64,000 nt of DNA from a virus: the IMG/VR virus record IMGVR_UViG_3300042691_012617, positions 62,001 through 126,000 of that record; one strand, given 5' to 3'. The position numbers and the translations under genes are program-made. Shown here one piece after another: positions 42,114 through 50,241 of the stretch. Within the stretch, counting starts at the first letter, position 1. Every line of letters begins with the position of its first letter. A model generated the notes under the pieces. That model was not told where the DNA came from. It worked only from the letters and a program-made list of their open reading frames with translations, and did no database searches.

Positions 42114-42356
42114 TTACTCCTGCTCTTGTGGTTCCTGAGTCGTATTGATGGCTCCGCGAATCTCAGGCTTGATCGCGTCGATTCGCTCTCCTACCTTTTG
42201 GTAGAGGGAAGCATAGATTGCTTCCTTGGCTTCGCTTGCCTTGCCATCCATGACTAGGTCGATGATCGTGGGGACATCACCAATGATCTCATCGGTATCG
42301 GTCTCAGCCACATCAACTTCGTTTTCCATGATCTCGTCATTCTCTTCGGGGTTCAT
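42114..42356 (-). CDS. small acidic protein, prohead-core-like
   Basis: 80 residues. The N-terminal 28 residues are almost all acidic. The rest (IIDLVMDGKASEAKEAIYASLYQKVGERIDAIKPEI, by position) resembles the short helical motif of T4-like prohead core and internal proteins (gp67/gp68 region). It has its own late promoter. A scaffold role is a guess based on that motif and on the late expression. Confidence 0.5.
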   Translation of the reverse strand: MNPEENDEIMENEVDVAETDTDEIIGDVPTIIDLVMDGKASEAKEAIYASLYQKVGERIDAIKPEIRGAINTTQEPQEQE

Positions 42357-42372
42357 TCAGAGTCCTCCATGG

Positions 42373-43404
42373 CTATTTAGCCCACCTCTTCATGGCAATA
42401 TGTCCCGCAAGTCCTGAAAATGCATTTCTTATGATGTCATGTTGGATGTTTGTCCTGCCGTTCCCTGCAAGAACCATGTCATTGATATCCTTCAACCCAC
42501 GGAATCTCTCAGACCAAACACATACCTTATGACCGTCCTCCAAAAGACGCTCCATCGCTTCGGCAACTTGCTTGTTGCGAGGCTCATTGTCCAATGCATA
42601 GATTAGGTCTGAATCCTTCAGTTCATCGGGAATATTCGTGGCATCCGACAATCCGACCATGGCTACGCAGTTGTCCAAGAACAGACTGTCCAATGGACCT
42701 TCGACTACGATGACTTGCTTCTTGGGATCGCATCTGTCCAAGCCATACCATGTCTTTCCCGCGTCCTTGTCTGCCTTGACTGTCAGATATCGAATGGTGC
42801 TTCGATCAGGCTTACCATTCCCAATGATACGACCCTGTGCGCCAACCACCTTGCCATCTGTATCCAAGATCGGAATGACGATTCGTTCATCATCCCCTGC
42901 CTGTACATCGGGGTCAATGTTCTTAGCCCACTCGCCATAATCCTCTGAGTAATAGAGCCGACTCAGACTTTCCTTTGGCAAGCGTCTCTTGTGTGCCCAC
43001 TTGACGGCGGGGTGATCGTCAGGCAGGGAATCCAATCGGGGAAGAAGGGCGAGGATCTTATCCTCTCTACGCACGGGCGCGTGTGGGAGCGCGTCCGCGT
43101 GTGTGCGCGTGTGCCCGTGCGAGACCCCCGTTTCCTTGAGTACTTCGAAGATGTACTGCTTGTATAGATTGGGATCTAGCATCTTCAACAGCCAACCTAT
43201 GCTTGCGCTATAGTCGCAGTTGTGACACTTGCAGGAAAAGGATCCCTTCTTCTCGTACAGATAGAACCGAGCCTTGCTCTTGCTCTTCTGACTGTCACCA
43301 CACATGGGACATCGACACACCGCAAGACTCTGCTTCTTCCATTGAAAGCGGTCTAGGCGTGGTGATAGCAAGTTGATGTACTTCGTGTCGATGTGGATCG
43401 GCAT
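42373..43404 (-). CDS. 61: gp61 DNA primase
   Basis: 343 residues from the ATG at 43404 (MPIHIDTKYINLL). A GTG 24 bases upstream overlaps the promoter -10 and is rejected. Primase for lagging-strand RNA primers, working with gp41. N-terminal zinc ribbon: C32-x2-C35 (CPMC) and C60-x2-C63 (CHNC). The Toprim domain shows VIVVEGPLDSLFLDN and LIYALDNEPRN. The C-terminal part (GLKDINDMVLAG) matches T4-like primases. The promoter has a perfect inverted repeat in its spacer. Confidence 0.9.
   Translation of the reverse strand: MPIHIDTKYINLLSPRLDRFQWKKQSLAVCRCPMCGDSQKSKSKARFYLYEKKGSFSCKCHNCDYSASIGWLLKMLDPNLYKQYIFEVLKETGVSHGHTRTHADALPHAPVRREDKILALLPRLDSLPDDHPAVKWAHKRRLPKESLSRLYYSEDYGEWAKNIDPDVQAGDDERIVIPILDTDGKVVGAQGRIIGNGKPDRSTIRYLTVKADKDAGKTWYGLDRCDPKKQVIVVEGPLDSLFLDNCVAMVGLSDATNIPDELKDSDLIYALDNEPRNKQVAEAMERLLEDGHKVCVWSERFRGLKDINDMVLAGNGRTNIQHDIIRNAFSGLAGHIAMKRWAK
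42374..42380 (-). promoter_or_regulatory. late promoter CTAAATA
   Basis: At the very end of the primase gene (its TAG stop overlaps the motif), 17 bases upstream of the small acidic gene. Confidence 0.6.
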
Positions 43405-43416
43405 TAGATTTGGAAT

Positions 43417-43445
43417 ACTGTACCCCACGATCTGTGGGGTGTCAA
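43417..43445 (-). promoter_or_regulatory. primase promoter with palindromic spacer
   Basis: Minus-strand TTGACA (43440-43445) and TACAGT (43417-43422) with a 17-base spacer. The whole spacer is the inverted repeat CCCCAC-5 bases-GTGGGG, a likely operator. The rest of the gap, 43446-43575, is A/T-rich with one more small hairpin (CGATTT TGG AAATCG) and no gene. Confidence 0.65.
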
Positions 43446-43575
43446 GTAAAATCGCCCATGATGAGCAAAGTTATAGGATGTTATGACTTGACGATTTTGG
43501 AAATCGACAAATACAAAATCTTATCAATCTACTTAAAAGTCAGCAGATTCTTATTGACATGCTTATAGATAGCCG

Positions 43576-44175
43576 TCAAAGTTTGCGCTTCAACTTCTTG
43601 TTAAGGTCTTTGGTCTTCTTCAGGTTACGAGCGAAGTACATGCCACGCTTGCCTGGTGGTTCTTGTCCTGGAGACACACCCGCGATGTTCCCACCCCCGA
43701 CATTGTTGACGGGAGCATCTTCGCGCTGAACAGATTCGATGGTGAAGACTTTTCCTTCATGCTTGTAGATCGGATGTCCCAAGAACTCATCCGATGGAAG
43801 AAGTTCTTCCTCTAGCACGATGGACATTGCGATTCCATGGATAGAAATCGTTCCCGCAGGAATCGCAACTGGCTCTGCATTTTCCATGATCGTGCGGTGA
43901 GTCAATCCACGCTTGGTCAGTTCCTCAAGCATTAGTCTTTCGATTGCGCTTTCGGGCATGTCATCGCTGCAATACTCTTGGATCTTATATCCATACTCTG
44001 CGACTGCATGTGGGGTGTACGGCTGCGACCAAATGGTAAACGGTTCACCCGCCTCCATGACTTGGCGCAGTTTATAGATGTACGATTCAAACCTATTCTT
44101 GCGCTCAGGGAAGTCCCTCCAAGGGCAATTCATGAGATGCTTGAAACGCTCTGTGATCAGGTGTTGAATGTCCAT
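43576..44175 (-). CDS. conserved hypothetical, late operon
   Basis: 199 residues, not recognised. The middle is beta-rich (EPVAIPAGTISIHGIAMSIV, FLGHPIYKHEGKVFTIES). The C-terminus PVNNVGGGNIAGVSPGQEPPGK followed by a Lys-rich tail looks like the flexible ends of phage head or packaging proteins. Its ATG overlaps the stop of the previous gene by one base, in a four-gene late operon starting at 45874. Confidence 0.55.
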   Translation of the reverse strand: MDIQHLITERFKHLMNCPWRDFPERKNRFESYIYKLRQVMEAGEPFTIWSQPYTPHAVAEYGYKIQEYCSDDMPESAIERLMLEELTKRGLTHRTIMENAEPVAIPAGTISIHGIAMSIVLEEELLPSDEFLGHPIYKHEGKVFTIESVQREDAPVNNVGGGNIAGVSPGQEPPGKRGMYFARNLKKTKDLNKKLKRKL

Positions 44176-44567
44176 CAGATGCTCCGCAGTTTCTTTATGA
44201 TGTCCTTGTCCATTGGAATCTTGACGAGGTCAATGCTCAGGTGAAACCGAGTCGGTTGGCTGTCGGGCAAGTACTCCAAGAAGACCAAGAATGTCTTCAG
44301 TATGTAGTGCAAATCCTCGTCTATCTTGAAGAACAGGAGTTGCGTCCCTGCCTCCACCCCGAAGACATTGCAGAATGTGATTATGTGATTGAGGATCAGA
44401 CGATCCCGAAGGACACCCGACTTCTTGTAGCGTCGAAAGAGACGCTTCAGGTAGACGATACGGGCAAGATCTTCTTCGAACTCTTTGACCCCCATGCATT
44501 GGGGATTGTCGTAGTTCCGCATCGCGTATCGGACATAGTTTTCATCGGTCAGGCTGTCGCCTTTCAT
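44175..44567 (-). CDS. conserved T4-like marine phage protein
   Basis: 130 residues. The pattern LTDENYVRYAMRNYDNP, VYLKRLFRRYKKSGVLRDRLILNH by position, and FGVEAGTQLLFFKID is a widely conserved but uncharacterised family of cyano- and pelagiphage-type T4-like viruses. All-helical. It is co-transcribed with structural genes and coupled to the next gene. Confidence 0.65.
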   Translation of the reverse strand: MKGDSLTDENYVRYAMRNYDNPQCMGVKEFEEDLARIVYLKRLFRRYKKSGVLRDRLILNHIITFCNVFGVEAGTQLLFFKIDEDLHYILKTFLVFLEYLPDSQPTRFHLSIDLVKIPMDKDIIKKLRSI

Positions 44568-44585
44568 TACGAAGAGCCATGGCTA

Positions 44586-45077
44586 TTAGCCGTTGGGCAC
44601 GATCATCGCATGGACTTGAGTCAATCCATTTGGCAACTTGTTGGTCTCAACACGGAGTGCGAGACCATGACCGAGCATGGGGGTGATTCCGTCATCGTGA
44701 TTTGTTCCGTAGGTCGTGCCGTCAGAACCAAACACGCCACCGAAACGAACAAGAGGAAGAAGTTCCTCTGTCTGTGTTGAGAGACGCATGGCACAGTCAC
44801 GATCCATATGGAAATCTAGACCGACCATCTGAAGCCGACCCTGTGCCTGTTTTAGGGCAGACACAGGGTCGATGTATGGCTTCGCAGATAGCGCACCGAG
44901 ATAGGTGTTGATACGAGCAATCGCTGCATTCGAAAGAGAGGACAGGTTGATGTCGGTGCCATCAAGTGCGTTGTCGCCATCCTGTGGACCTACCCGACCA
45001 CGAATGCCCACCATGTCATATGCGGCATGGGCAGCGGTTTCGTTGATTGTCTTTCTCAGTTCTTTGAACGATCTCAT
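44586..45077 (-). CDS. predicted internal head protein with capsid-targeting N-terminus
   Basis: 163 residues from the ATG at 45077, which has a TAGGAG site. The N-terminus MRSFKELRKTINE resembles the T4 capsid-targeting sequence (MKTYQEFIAE) and ends in I-x-E, the cleavage motif of the prohead protease. The rest contains LDGTDINLSSLSNAAIARINTYLG by position and a His/Gly-rich C-terminal domain not recognised. It lies 11 bases downstream of the late structural gene at 45089. Confidence 0.55.
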   Translation of the reverse strand: MRSFKELRKTINETAAHAAYDMVGIRGRVGPQDGDNALDGTDINLSSLSNAAIARINTYLGALSAKPYIDPVSALKQAQGRLQMVGLDFHMDRDCAMRLSTQTEELLPLVRFGGVFGSDGTTYGTNHDDGITPMLGHGLALRVETNKLPNGLTQVHAMIVPNG

Positions 45078-45088
45078 GTTAACTCCTA

Positions 45089-45874
45089 TCAAGCGGTTGT
45101 ACCAAAGGACACATAGAAGGTAGTGGCAGCAGTCAGTCCACCCGCACCATTATCGGTGACAAGAAGAGTTACTGTGCGAGGTCCGCTGTTTGCAGTTGCA
45201 CCAACCTTGTTGATCTTGAACACGGCGATGTTGTTGTTGATGTCCGAAGTGGGGCCAAAGAAGGTTTCATAGATCGCGGAGGGAACACCAGTTAGGAGAG
45301 TGCTTCCTGAGATGATGTTACCCGCTGCGCCGAACTGATCGGTTACTTCAGAGAAAGAAAGATTCTGCGTGAAGTTAGCGTCATTTGCAACAACCTTGAT
45401 GTAAGCGGTCTGACCACCACCAAACTGCAAGGTAGAGACTCCGTAACCATTTACGGCATAACTTCCATAATTGGCACCACTTCCAGTAGCAGAGTTGGCG
45501 AAAGAGAGACCAAGCCCATCAACACCACCCGCAGTTGCGCTGTCGCCGCTGAACGGACATGTAAAGTACGGACGAGTGTTTGCCGCTTCTCCCGATGCAG
45601 CCGCGCCACCCGTAGCCGAAATGCGACCCGCATAGGATGAACTCGTAACGCCCGTGATCGATGGATCGATTGGCATTGCAACGAGAAGTTCCATAAACGG
45701 AGTACTGAATGTCAGGGAGGTCGCACCTCGGACACCCATCAACTGACCGCCAAGCGAAGTGCCGTCAAGTGGAAGTTCCCAACCCGCAACTGTGCGGATG
45801 CAGCGAATCTTTTGCGATGCGTTGAGCCATGTAGGCTTAGATTCCTCGCGGTCGTTTGCGTTCCAGTAAGACAT
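45089..45874 (-). CDS. virion structural protein
   Basis: 261 residues, beta-rich, Gly/Ser/Thr-rich, with a conserved-looking start MSYWNANDREES...WLNASQKIRCIRTVAGWELPL. This layout (short acidic start, then a Trp-containing anchor) is common in marine T4-like virion proteins. A strong ribosome site (GAGGAGAAC) and a late promoter suggest high late expression. It could be a decoration or neck protein; not assignable. Confidence 0.6.
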   Translation of the reverse strand: MSYWNANDREESKPTWLNASQKIRCIRTVAGWELPLDGTSLGGQLMGVRGATSLTFSTPFMELLVAMPIDPSITGVTSSSYAGRISATGGAAASGEAANTRPYFTCPFSGDSATAGGVDGLGLSFANSATGSGANYGSYAVNGYGVSTLQFGGGQTAYIKVVANDANFTQNLSFSEVTDQFGAAGNIISGSTLLTGVPSAIYETFFGPTSDINNNIAVFKINKVGATANSGPRTVTLLVTDNGAGGLTAATTFYVSFGTTA

Positions 45875-45899
45875 TTTTGTGGTTCTCCTCTGTGCTTTC

Positions 45900-45906
45900 T
45901 ATTTAT
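45900..45906 (-). promoter_or_regulatory. late promoter ATAAATA
   Basis: Includes the TAA stop (45903-45905) of the upstream gene; 25 bases before the structural protein ATG. Confidence 0.7.
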
Positions 45907-46340
45907 CCGCCGATTTTCGGTGGGTTCTTGCCCTTGCCTGCTAGACCGTCATTGGTACCGAGACTCGACTTGGAAGTCGGCTTGGCAGTCTTGCTAGCAA
46001 CAGAGGCGGGGGTTTCTAGTTCATTTGCCTTATGCGAAGGGTTCGAAACCTTTCCTGCGGGAACGACTGCTGTCTTTCCCTCAAGGTGCAGTTGAACTGC
46101 CTTGGCAAAGTCATTGGCTTCCTTGGTGGTACCACGGCAACCACAATCCTTCACAGCCTCATTGAAGAGATTGACAAGGGTGTTGCGACGATCCTCAAGG
46201 ACGGTCTTTTCTGCAACGATCTTGGCGGCTTCAGCAGCCTTCTCTCCCAAGCAAGGGAGGATGTCTACATCGTTGCGATGTTCGTTTAGGAACTTGGTGA
46301 TGTCAGCGACCACCTTAGAGTTGAATGGATTGTGGAACAT
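45903..46340 (-). CDS. late hypothetical protein with low-complexity tail
   Basis: 145 residues. The first 90 are helical with three cysteines (LPCLGEK, DCGC); the last 50 are a Lys/Ser/Pro/Gly-rich linker ending GKNPPKIGG. No family recognised. A perfect TATAAATA late promoter indicates a structural or assembly role. Confidence 0.55.
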   Translation of the reverse strand: MFHNPFNSKVVADITKFLNEHRNDVDILPCLGEKAAEAAKIVAEKTVLEDRRNTLVNLFNEAVKDCGCRGTTKEANDFAKAVQLHLEGKTAVVPAGKVSNPSHKANELETPASVASKTAKPTSKSSLGTNDGLAGKGKNPPKIGG

Positions 46341-46362
46341 GGTGTCTCCTGTTGATACTGGT

Positions 46363-46370
46363 TATTTATA
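46363..46370 (-). promoter_or_regulatory. late promoter TATAAATA
   Basis: Exact T4 consensus 22 bases before the ATG at 46340. Confidence 0.75.
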
Positions 46371-46378
46371 GATGCGCG

Positions 46379-46639
46379 TTATCCGCCCTTTGCTTTCTTC
46401 CAAAGATCGGCATCAGCAGTCTTGCGGGTCTTGCCACCCACAATGAAAGAGTTCACACGGGCGAATGCCCATTGATGGCTTGTAGCACCAGGACGGTGTC
46501 CCCCCTTCCATGCAGCCATGCCCCTGTCATACACTTTCTTGAGGATGCCGTATGAAATGCCGCTAGCCTTTGCTTTTTTTTCCAAAGCGGCGATGCGAGC
46601 CTCTGTAATGTCTTGTTTCAGGGACTTGTAGTTTTTCAT
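46379..46639 (-). CDS. DUF5824-type predicted internal head protein
   Basis: 86 residues from the ATG at 46639, overlapping the stop of the big gene (ATGA). The N-terminus MKNYKSLKQDITEA is capsid-targeting-like, with a cleavage motif I-T-E before Ala at 13/14. The remainder, with SGISYGILKKVYDRGMAAW, HRPGATSHQWAFARVNSF and a Lys-rich end, matches the DUF5824 family of phage proteins. Basic and small, it could be a DNA-bound internal protein. Confidence 0.65.
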   Translation of the reverse strand: MKNYKSLKQDITEARIAALEKKAKASGISYGILKKVYDRGMAAWKGGHRPGATSHQWAFARVNSFIVGGKTRKTADADLWKKAKGG

Positions 46640-49600
46640 GACTTCTTCTCGGGGTTGTAGCCCCATACCTTGAGTGCGAGCAACTTGCGTGTTGGGCGAC
46701 CCTTCTCGTCACGCATGCCGCCCTTGGCACCCTTCATGCGGTTGATGAAGTTAACTTGCTTACCCGCCCATTTCCAATCGTTTGGTGTCCACTTTTCCTT
46801 GGGGGTGTCAAGCATGCGGATGATGGCACGGGCAGAGTCACGACCACTTGTGATCTTCTTGCCTCCTGCTCCTGCCTTTCCTGCCTCCTTGCGAGACAGA
46901 CCCGCTTCCTTGCCCTCGTCAGAATCAAGGAACGACTGAATCTCCTTGCCCGACATGTTTACGAGTTTCTGCCACTCCTTGTAGAGAGCCGACTTTTCCT
47001 CTTCCGACTTCTCTTCGCCAAGCCGCTCACGCTCTCCTGGAGTGTCCTTCTTATATGTCTTGACGATCTCGTCGCTGCCGACCAACAGCGGGCCTCTCTT
47101 GCCCATTGCAGTCCATTGCAGGACAGCATTGATCTTCTTCGATTCGTTCAGCCAGTTCTCTGTGGTATCGGTTTCCTCGCCGTGCATCTTCCACGCAGTA
47201 GCATAGAAGACTTCCTTCCAACGCTTGCCATATCGCTTTTGGAACTCCTTCTTGATCTTCTCTTTCTTGGAGAAGCGACGAGCAGGGCCGCTTGGAGGAC
47301 TGACTTCGACCAAGAGGTAGTCAAAGTCTTCGTTGATGTCGGTCTTGGGCAATTCGCTGCCCATCTCGCTATCGCGGATTTCCTTCAGCAAATCAATGTA
47401 TGAACGAGTCAATTGGGCAGCCTCCTGCATGTTACGAGTCAAGCAACGCTCCTCGTAGGCAATTGCCATACGAAGTTTGATTGCGTTTCTTTCATCAGAT
47501 TCATCGATCTTGGACAGACGCTCCATTGCATCGTCGTGTTCGTAGCCATTCTTGAGAGCCTTCAACTTACCCTTCTTGGCGAGTTTCTTGTACAGGGTGC
47601 TGTACTTCGATGGCTTGGTCTTGATGTCTTTCTCATCGGGATTGACAAACTCCCATGTCTGTGGATCGTCATCAGACATTGTCTTGCGCTTTTCAAGACG
47701 CTTCTTGCGAAGTTCGGCTTCTTTCTTGCTCAGACCCGCGACATACTTCTTGGGTAGACCCGAACCCTTGTCCTTTGGGCTTTCCTTTGTTTTACCTGTC
47801 TTGGTCTTGAACTCCTTGCCCTTCGTGACATCTGCTTCAATAAGGGGATTGCCTTCCATCTCATCGCCCATACCGAGCATGCTGAGGAAACTCATGGCAC
47901 CCGACACCAACTTAGTGGCGTAGACACCAATATCAATACCACCCGATTCCATGAACTTGTGGAATAGTTTGGCAATGATCTTGCCAATCTTGTTGTCTTG
48001 GGCAAACATTGAAAGGGTAACCCCTGCGCCCGAAGCCTTGTATGCCTGAAGCATGACTTCATCGCGGACACGCATGACTTCTCGCTTGAAATCTGCGGGT
48101 GGAATCTTGCCTTTCTTGTTCACCAAAGTGAAGACCTTTGCGCTGACTGCGGGAGTCTTCATGATCTCCGCAACAGCCTTCGCAGCATCTTTGACTGCGG
48201 TCTTTTCAACAAGTTCTTCCTCTTCTTCCTCGTCGCCCTTGCGCTTGGAGTTGATATCGGGCTGTGGGTAGATCGCTTCTGCGGGATCGACAACCATGCC
48301 TGTCTTACTGAGGAACTGCAATCCAATCAGCACCTTTGTGGACATGTGACTGCGGTCGCCAAGGCTGAACTTGATGTTGGGATATTTCTTGCCATGGAAC
48401 TCAATGTCCATGAGAACCACAAGACGCTTCTTCTCACCGATACCGCTCTTGACGGTGATGCGACTGACGATCTTTTTAGTGACCTTCTTGCCATTGGGCA
48501 ACTTGAAGGTGACTGTGTGATCGCCGTTGTCCTTGATGTCCTCGGCATGGATCATGTTGTAGCCGCTGTTGCCCGTGTCGATCTTGGCGGTGTACTCCGC
48601 ACCATCGATCTTCACTTCTTCACGCACGGCTAGGTTGGAGAACAACTTCCAATGTGCCTTGTTGAGGATGTAATCGACCAAGTCCTCTACAAGTTCCTCC
48701 CCCTTGACATTGTTCTTGCCCTTGCCATCCTCGTAGTAGCGGTAGTAAATGTTTCCGCTACCTGGGCTTGCATTCATCTCAATGATGTATGGCTTGCCCT
48801 GATTGATGACATGGTCGATACCGACATAGTAGCACTTGCTTACCCTTGCAGCCCGCTCCACCAACTTTATTTCCTCGTCAGAAAGTTGGAAAGACCCGCC
48901 CTTTGAACCACGGGCGATATTCGTGCGGAAGTCCTTGGGTGCCTTGTCTCTCTTGGCACACGCAAAGATCTTTCCGTTCAGCACGATGCTGCGGACATCG
49001 TTCTTGAAGTCAGGTAGGAACTCCTGAATGATGACTTCTGCCTTGTACTTCCATAGCGTCTGAAGCACCGACTTCAGGCTCTCCATGCTTTCGATCTTGG
49101 AGACACCGATGCCTTCCGCGCCCGTGAGAGTCTTCACAATGATCGGGAACTTGCCACCGACTTCCTTGACCGCAGTTTCAATGTTCTCCTCGTTGGCAAC
49201 GAATGCCGTGCGGGGGTGGGGCAACTCATGCTTCTTCAGGGCGATTGCCGTCTCCAACTTGTTGGCGCACAGTTCCATGCCACCACGCTCGTTGACCATG
49301 AACACGCCATTGTTCTGTAGGATGGTCATGATTGCGACTCCGATGTCGCTATTCATCACGCCACCGCGAACAATAGCAACCGTGTCGCTTGGATTGATGG
49401 TGCAGTCCTTGCCTTCACCGTCATAGTTCTTGATGACGATCTTCTTCGATGCAACGCTAGAAATGTCAACCTGAGCCTTGCTCGTCTTCACGGCATAGAA
49501 CTCAATCTTTCGTCGCTTGCAGATCGCTTCCATCTTCTCAATGGTGTCGCTCAGATCCTTCTCCGACGATGTGAGGGCTAGGATGGTTACCTTGTCCTCT

Positions 49601-50241
49601 CCATCCTTGGCTTCGAAGATGTACTCTTCCTTGAGGTTCAATCCTTTTCGGACATCGTTGTACATCTTCTTCTTGAGAGCCATGTCGGTTCCCGCGACAC
49701 CTGTGGCAAACTTCTTGAAGTCGCCATCAAATGCTGCTGCTCTCATCTTGGAGGCAGACATGCCCTGAACGCCCTGTGCATCATCGTCACGGGCTTCCCC
49801 TGCCTGTACGACTTCGAAGTTGTCGAATGAGTACTTGCGCTTCTTTGGATCGCGCTCGGCGGTTCTGCCCTTGTACTTTGCGATGTTCTTGAAATTCTCG
49901 ACCTGATCGCTGCCTGCAATCATCACGATGTTCTTGTAGCCCAAGTCACAGACATGCAGAACCGCAGAGTATGGATCTCCCGCCTTGTTCAGAGGGAACT
50001 TCGCCTTGGGGAAGAACTTCTTCAAGTACTCCACCTTCTGCTTATGTGTCAGGGGATTCTTTTTGGGATCCTGTGAGGTAGAGGCAAAGATGAAGTGATC
50101 GGCATTCCGCTTGGATGCCTCGGAGAGAACTTTGTCAACAAGCACACCGTGACCGATTGTCGGTGGGTTCATGCGACCGAATGCAATGACTACCGTGTCT
50201 TTCTTCGGTGCTTCCGTGAGGTGCTGTGCAAAGTTCTTCAC
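46636..50241 (-). CDS. NTase / RimK-type ATP-grasp / RimB-type retropepsin fusion
   Basis: 1201 residues. Residues 1-10 (MKNFAQHLTE) look like a capsid-targeting peptide. Residues 15-205 are a HIGH-type nucleotidyltransferase (FGRMNPPTIGHG at 21-32; GMSASKMR at 160-167). Residues 215-535 are a RimK-like ATP-grasp ligase (KTLTGAEGIGVSK at 370-382, VIIQEFLPD, VGIDHVIN, YIIEMNASPGSGN). Residues 545-660 are a RimB-like aspartic protease (AKIDTGNSGYN at 552-562; STKVLIGLQFLSKTG). A hydrophobic stretch lies near 775-790, and residues 803-1201 are a Lys-rich unknown part. [LI]-x-E|A sites occur at 10, 41, 210 and 802, three of them at domain borders. It is coupled to the ligase-like gene upstream. 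Confidence 0.75.
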   Translation of the reverse strand: MKNFAQHLTEAPKKDTVVIAFGRMNPPTIGHGVLVDKVLSEASKRNADHFIFASTSQDPKKNPLTHKQKVEYLKKFFPKAKFPLNKAGDPYSAVLHVCDLGYKNIVMIAGSDQVENFKNIAKYKGRTAERDPKKRKYSFDNFEVVQAGEARDDDAQGVQGMSASKMRAAAFDGDFKKFATGVAGTDMALKKKMYNDVRKGLNLKEEYIFEAKDGEDKVTILALTSSEKDLSDTIEKMEAICKRRKIEFYAVKTSKAQVDISSVASKKIVIKNYDGEGKDCTINPSDTVAIVRGGVMNSDIGVAIMTILQNNGVFMVNERGGMELCANKLETAIALKKHELPHPRTAFVANEENIETAVKEVGGKFPIIVKTLTGAEGIGVSKIESMESLKSVLQTLWKYKAEVIIQEFLPDFKNDVRSIVLNGKIFACAKRDKAPKDFRTNIARGSKGGSFQLSDEEIKLVERAARVSKCYYVGIDHVINQGKPYIIEMNASPGSGNIYYRYYEDGKGKNNVKGEELVEDLVDYILNKAHWKLFSNLAVREEVKIDGAEYTAKIDTGNSGYNMIHAEDIKDNGDHTVTFKLPNGKKVTKKIVSRITVKSGIGEKKRLVVLMDIEFHGKKYPNIKFSLGDRSHMSTKVLIGLQFLSKTGMVVDPAEAIYPQPDINSKRKGDEEEEEELVEKTAVKDAAKAVAEIMKTPAVSAKVFTLVNKKGKIPPADFKREVMRVRDEVMLQAYKASGAGVTLSMFAQDNKIGKIIAKLFHKFMESGGIDIGVYATKLVSGAMSFLSMLGMGDEMEGNPLIEADVTKGKEFKTKTGKTKESPKDKGSGLPKKYVAGLSKKEAELRKKRLEKRKTMSDDDPQTWEFVNPDEKDIKTKPSKYSTLYKKLAKKGKLKALKNGYEHDDAMERLSKIDESDERNAIKLRMAIAYEERCLTRNMQEAAQLTRSYIDLLKEIRDSEMGSELPKTDINEDFDYLLVEVSPPSGPARRFSKKEKIKKEFQKRYGKRWKEVFYATAWKMHGEETDTTENWLNESKKINAVLQWTAMGKRGPLLVGSDEIVKTYKKDTPGERERLGEEKSEEEKSALYKEWQKLVNMSGKEIQSFLDSDEGKEAGLSRKEAGKAGAGGKKITSGRDSARAIIRMLDTPKEKWTPNDWKWAGKQVNFINRMKGAKGGMRDEKGRPTRKLLALKVWGYNPEKKS

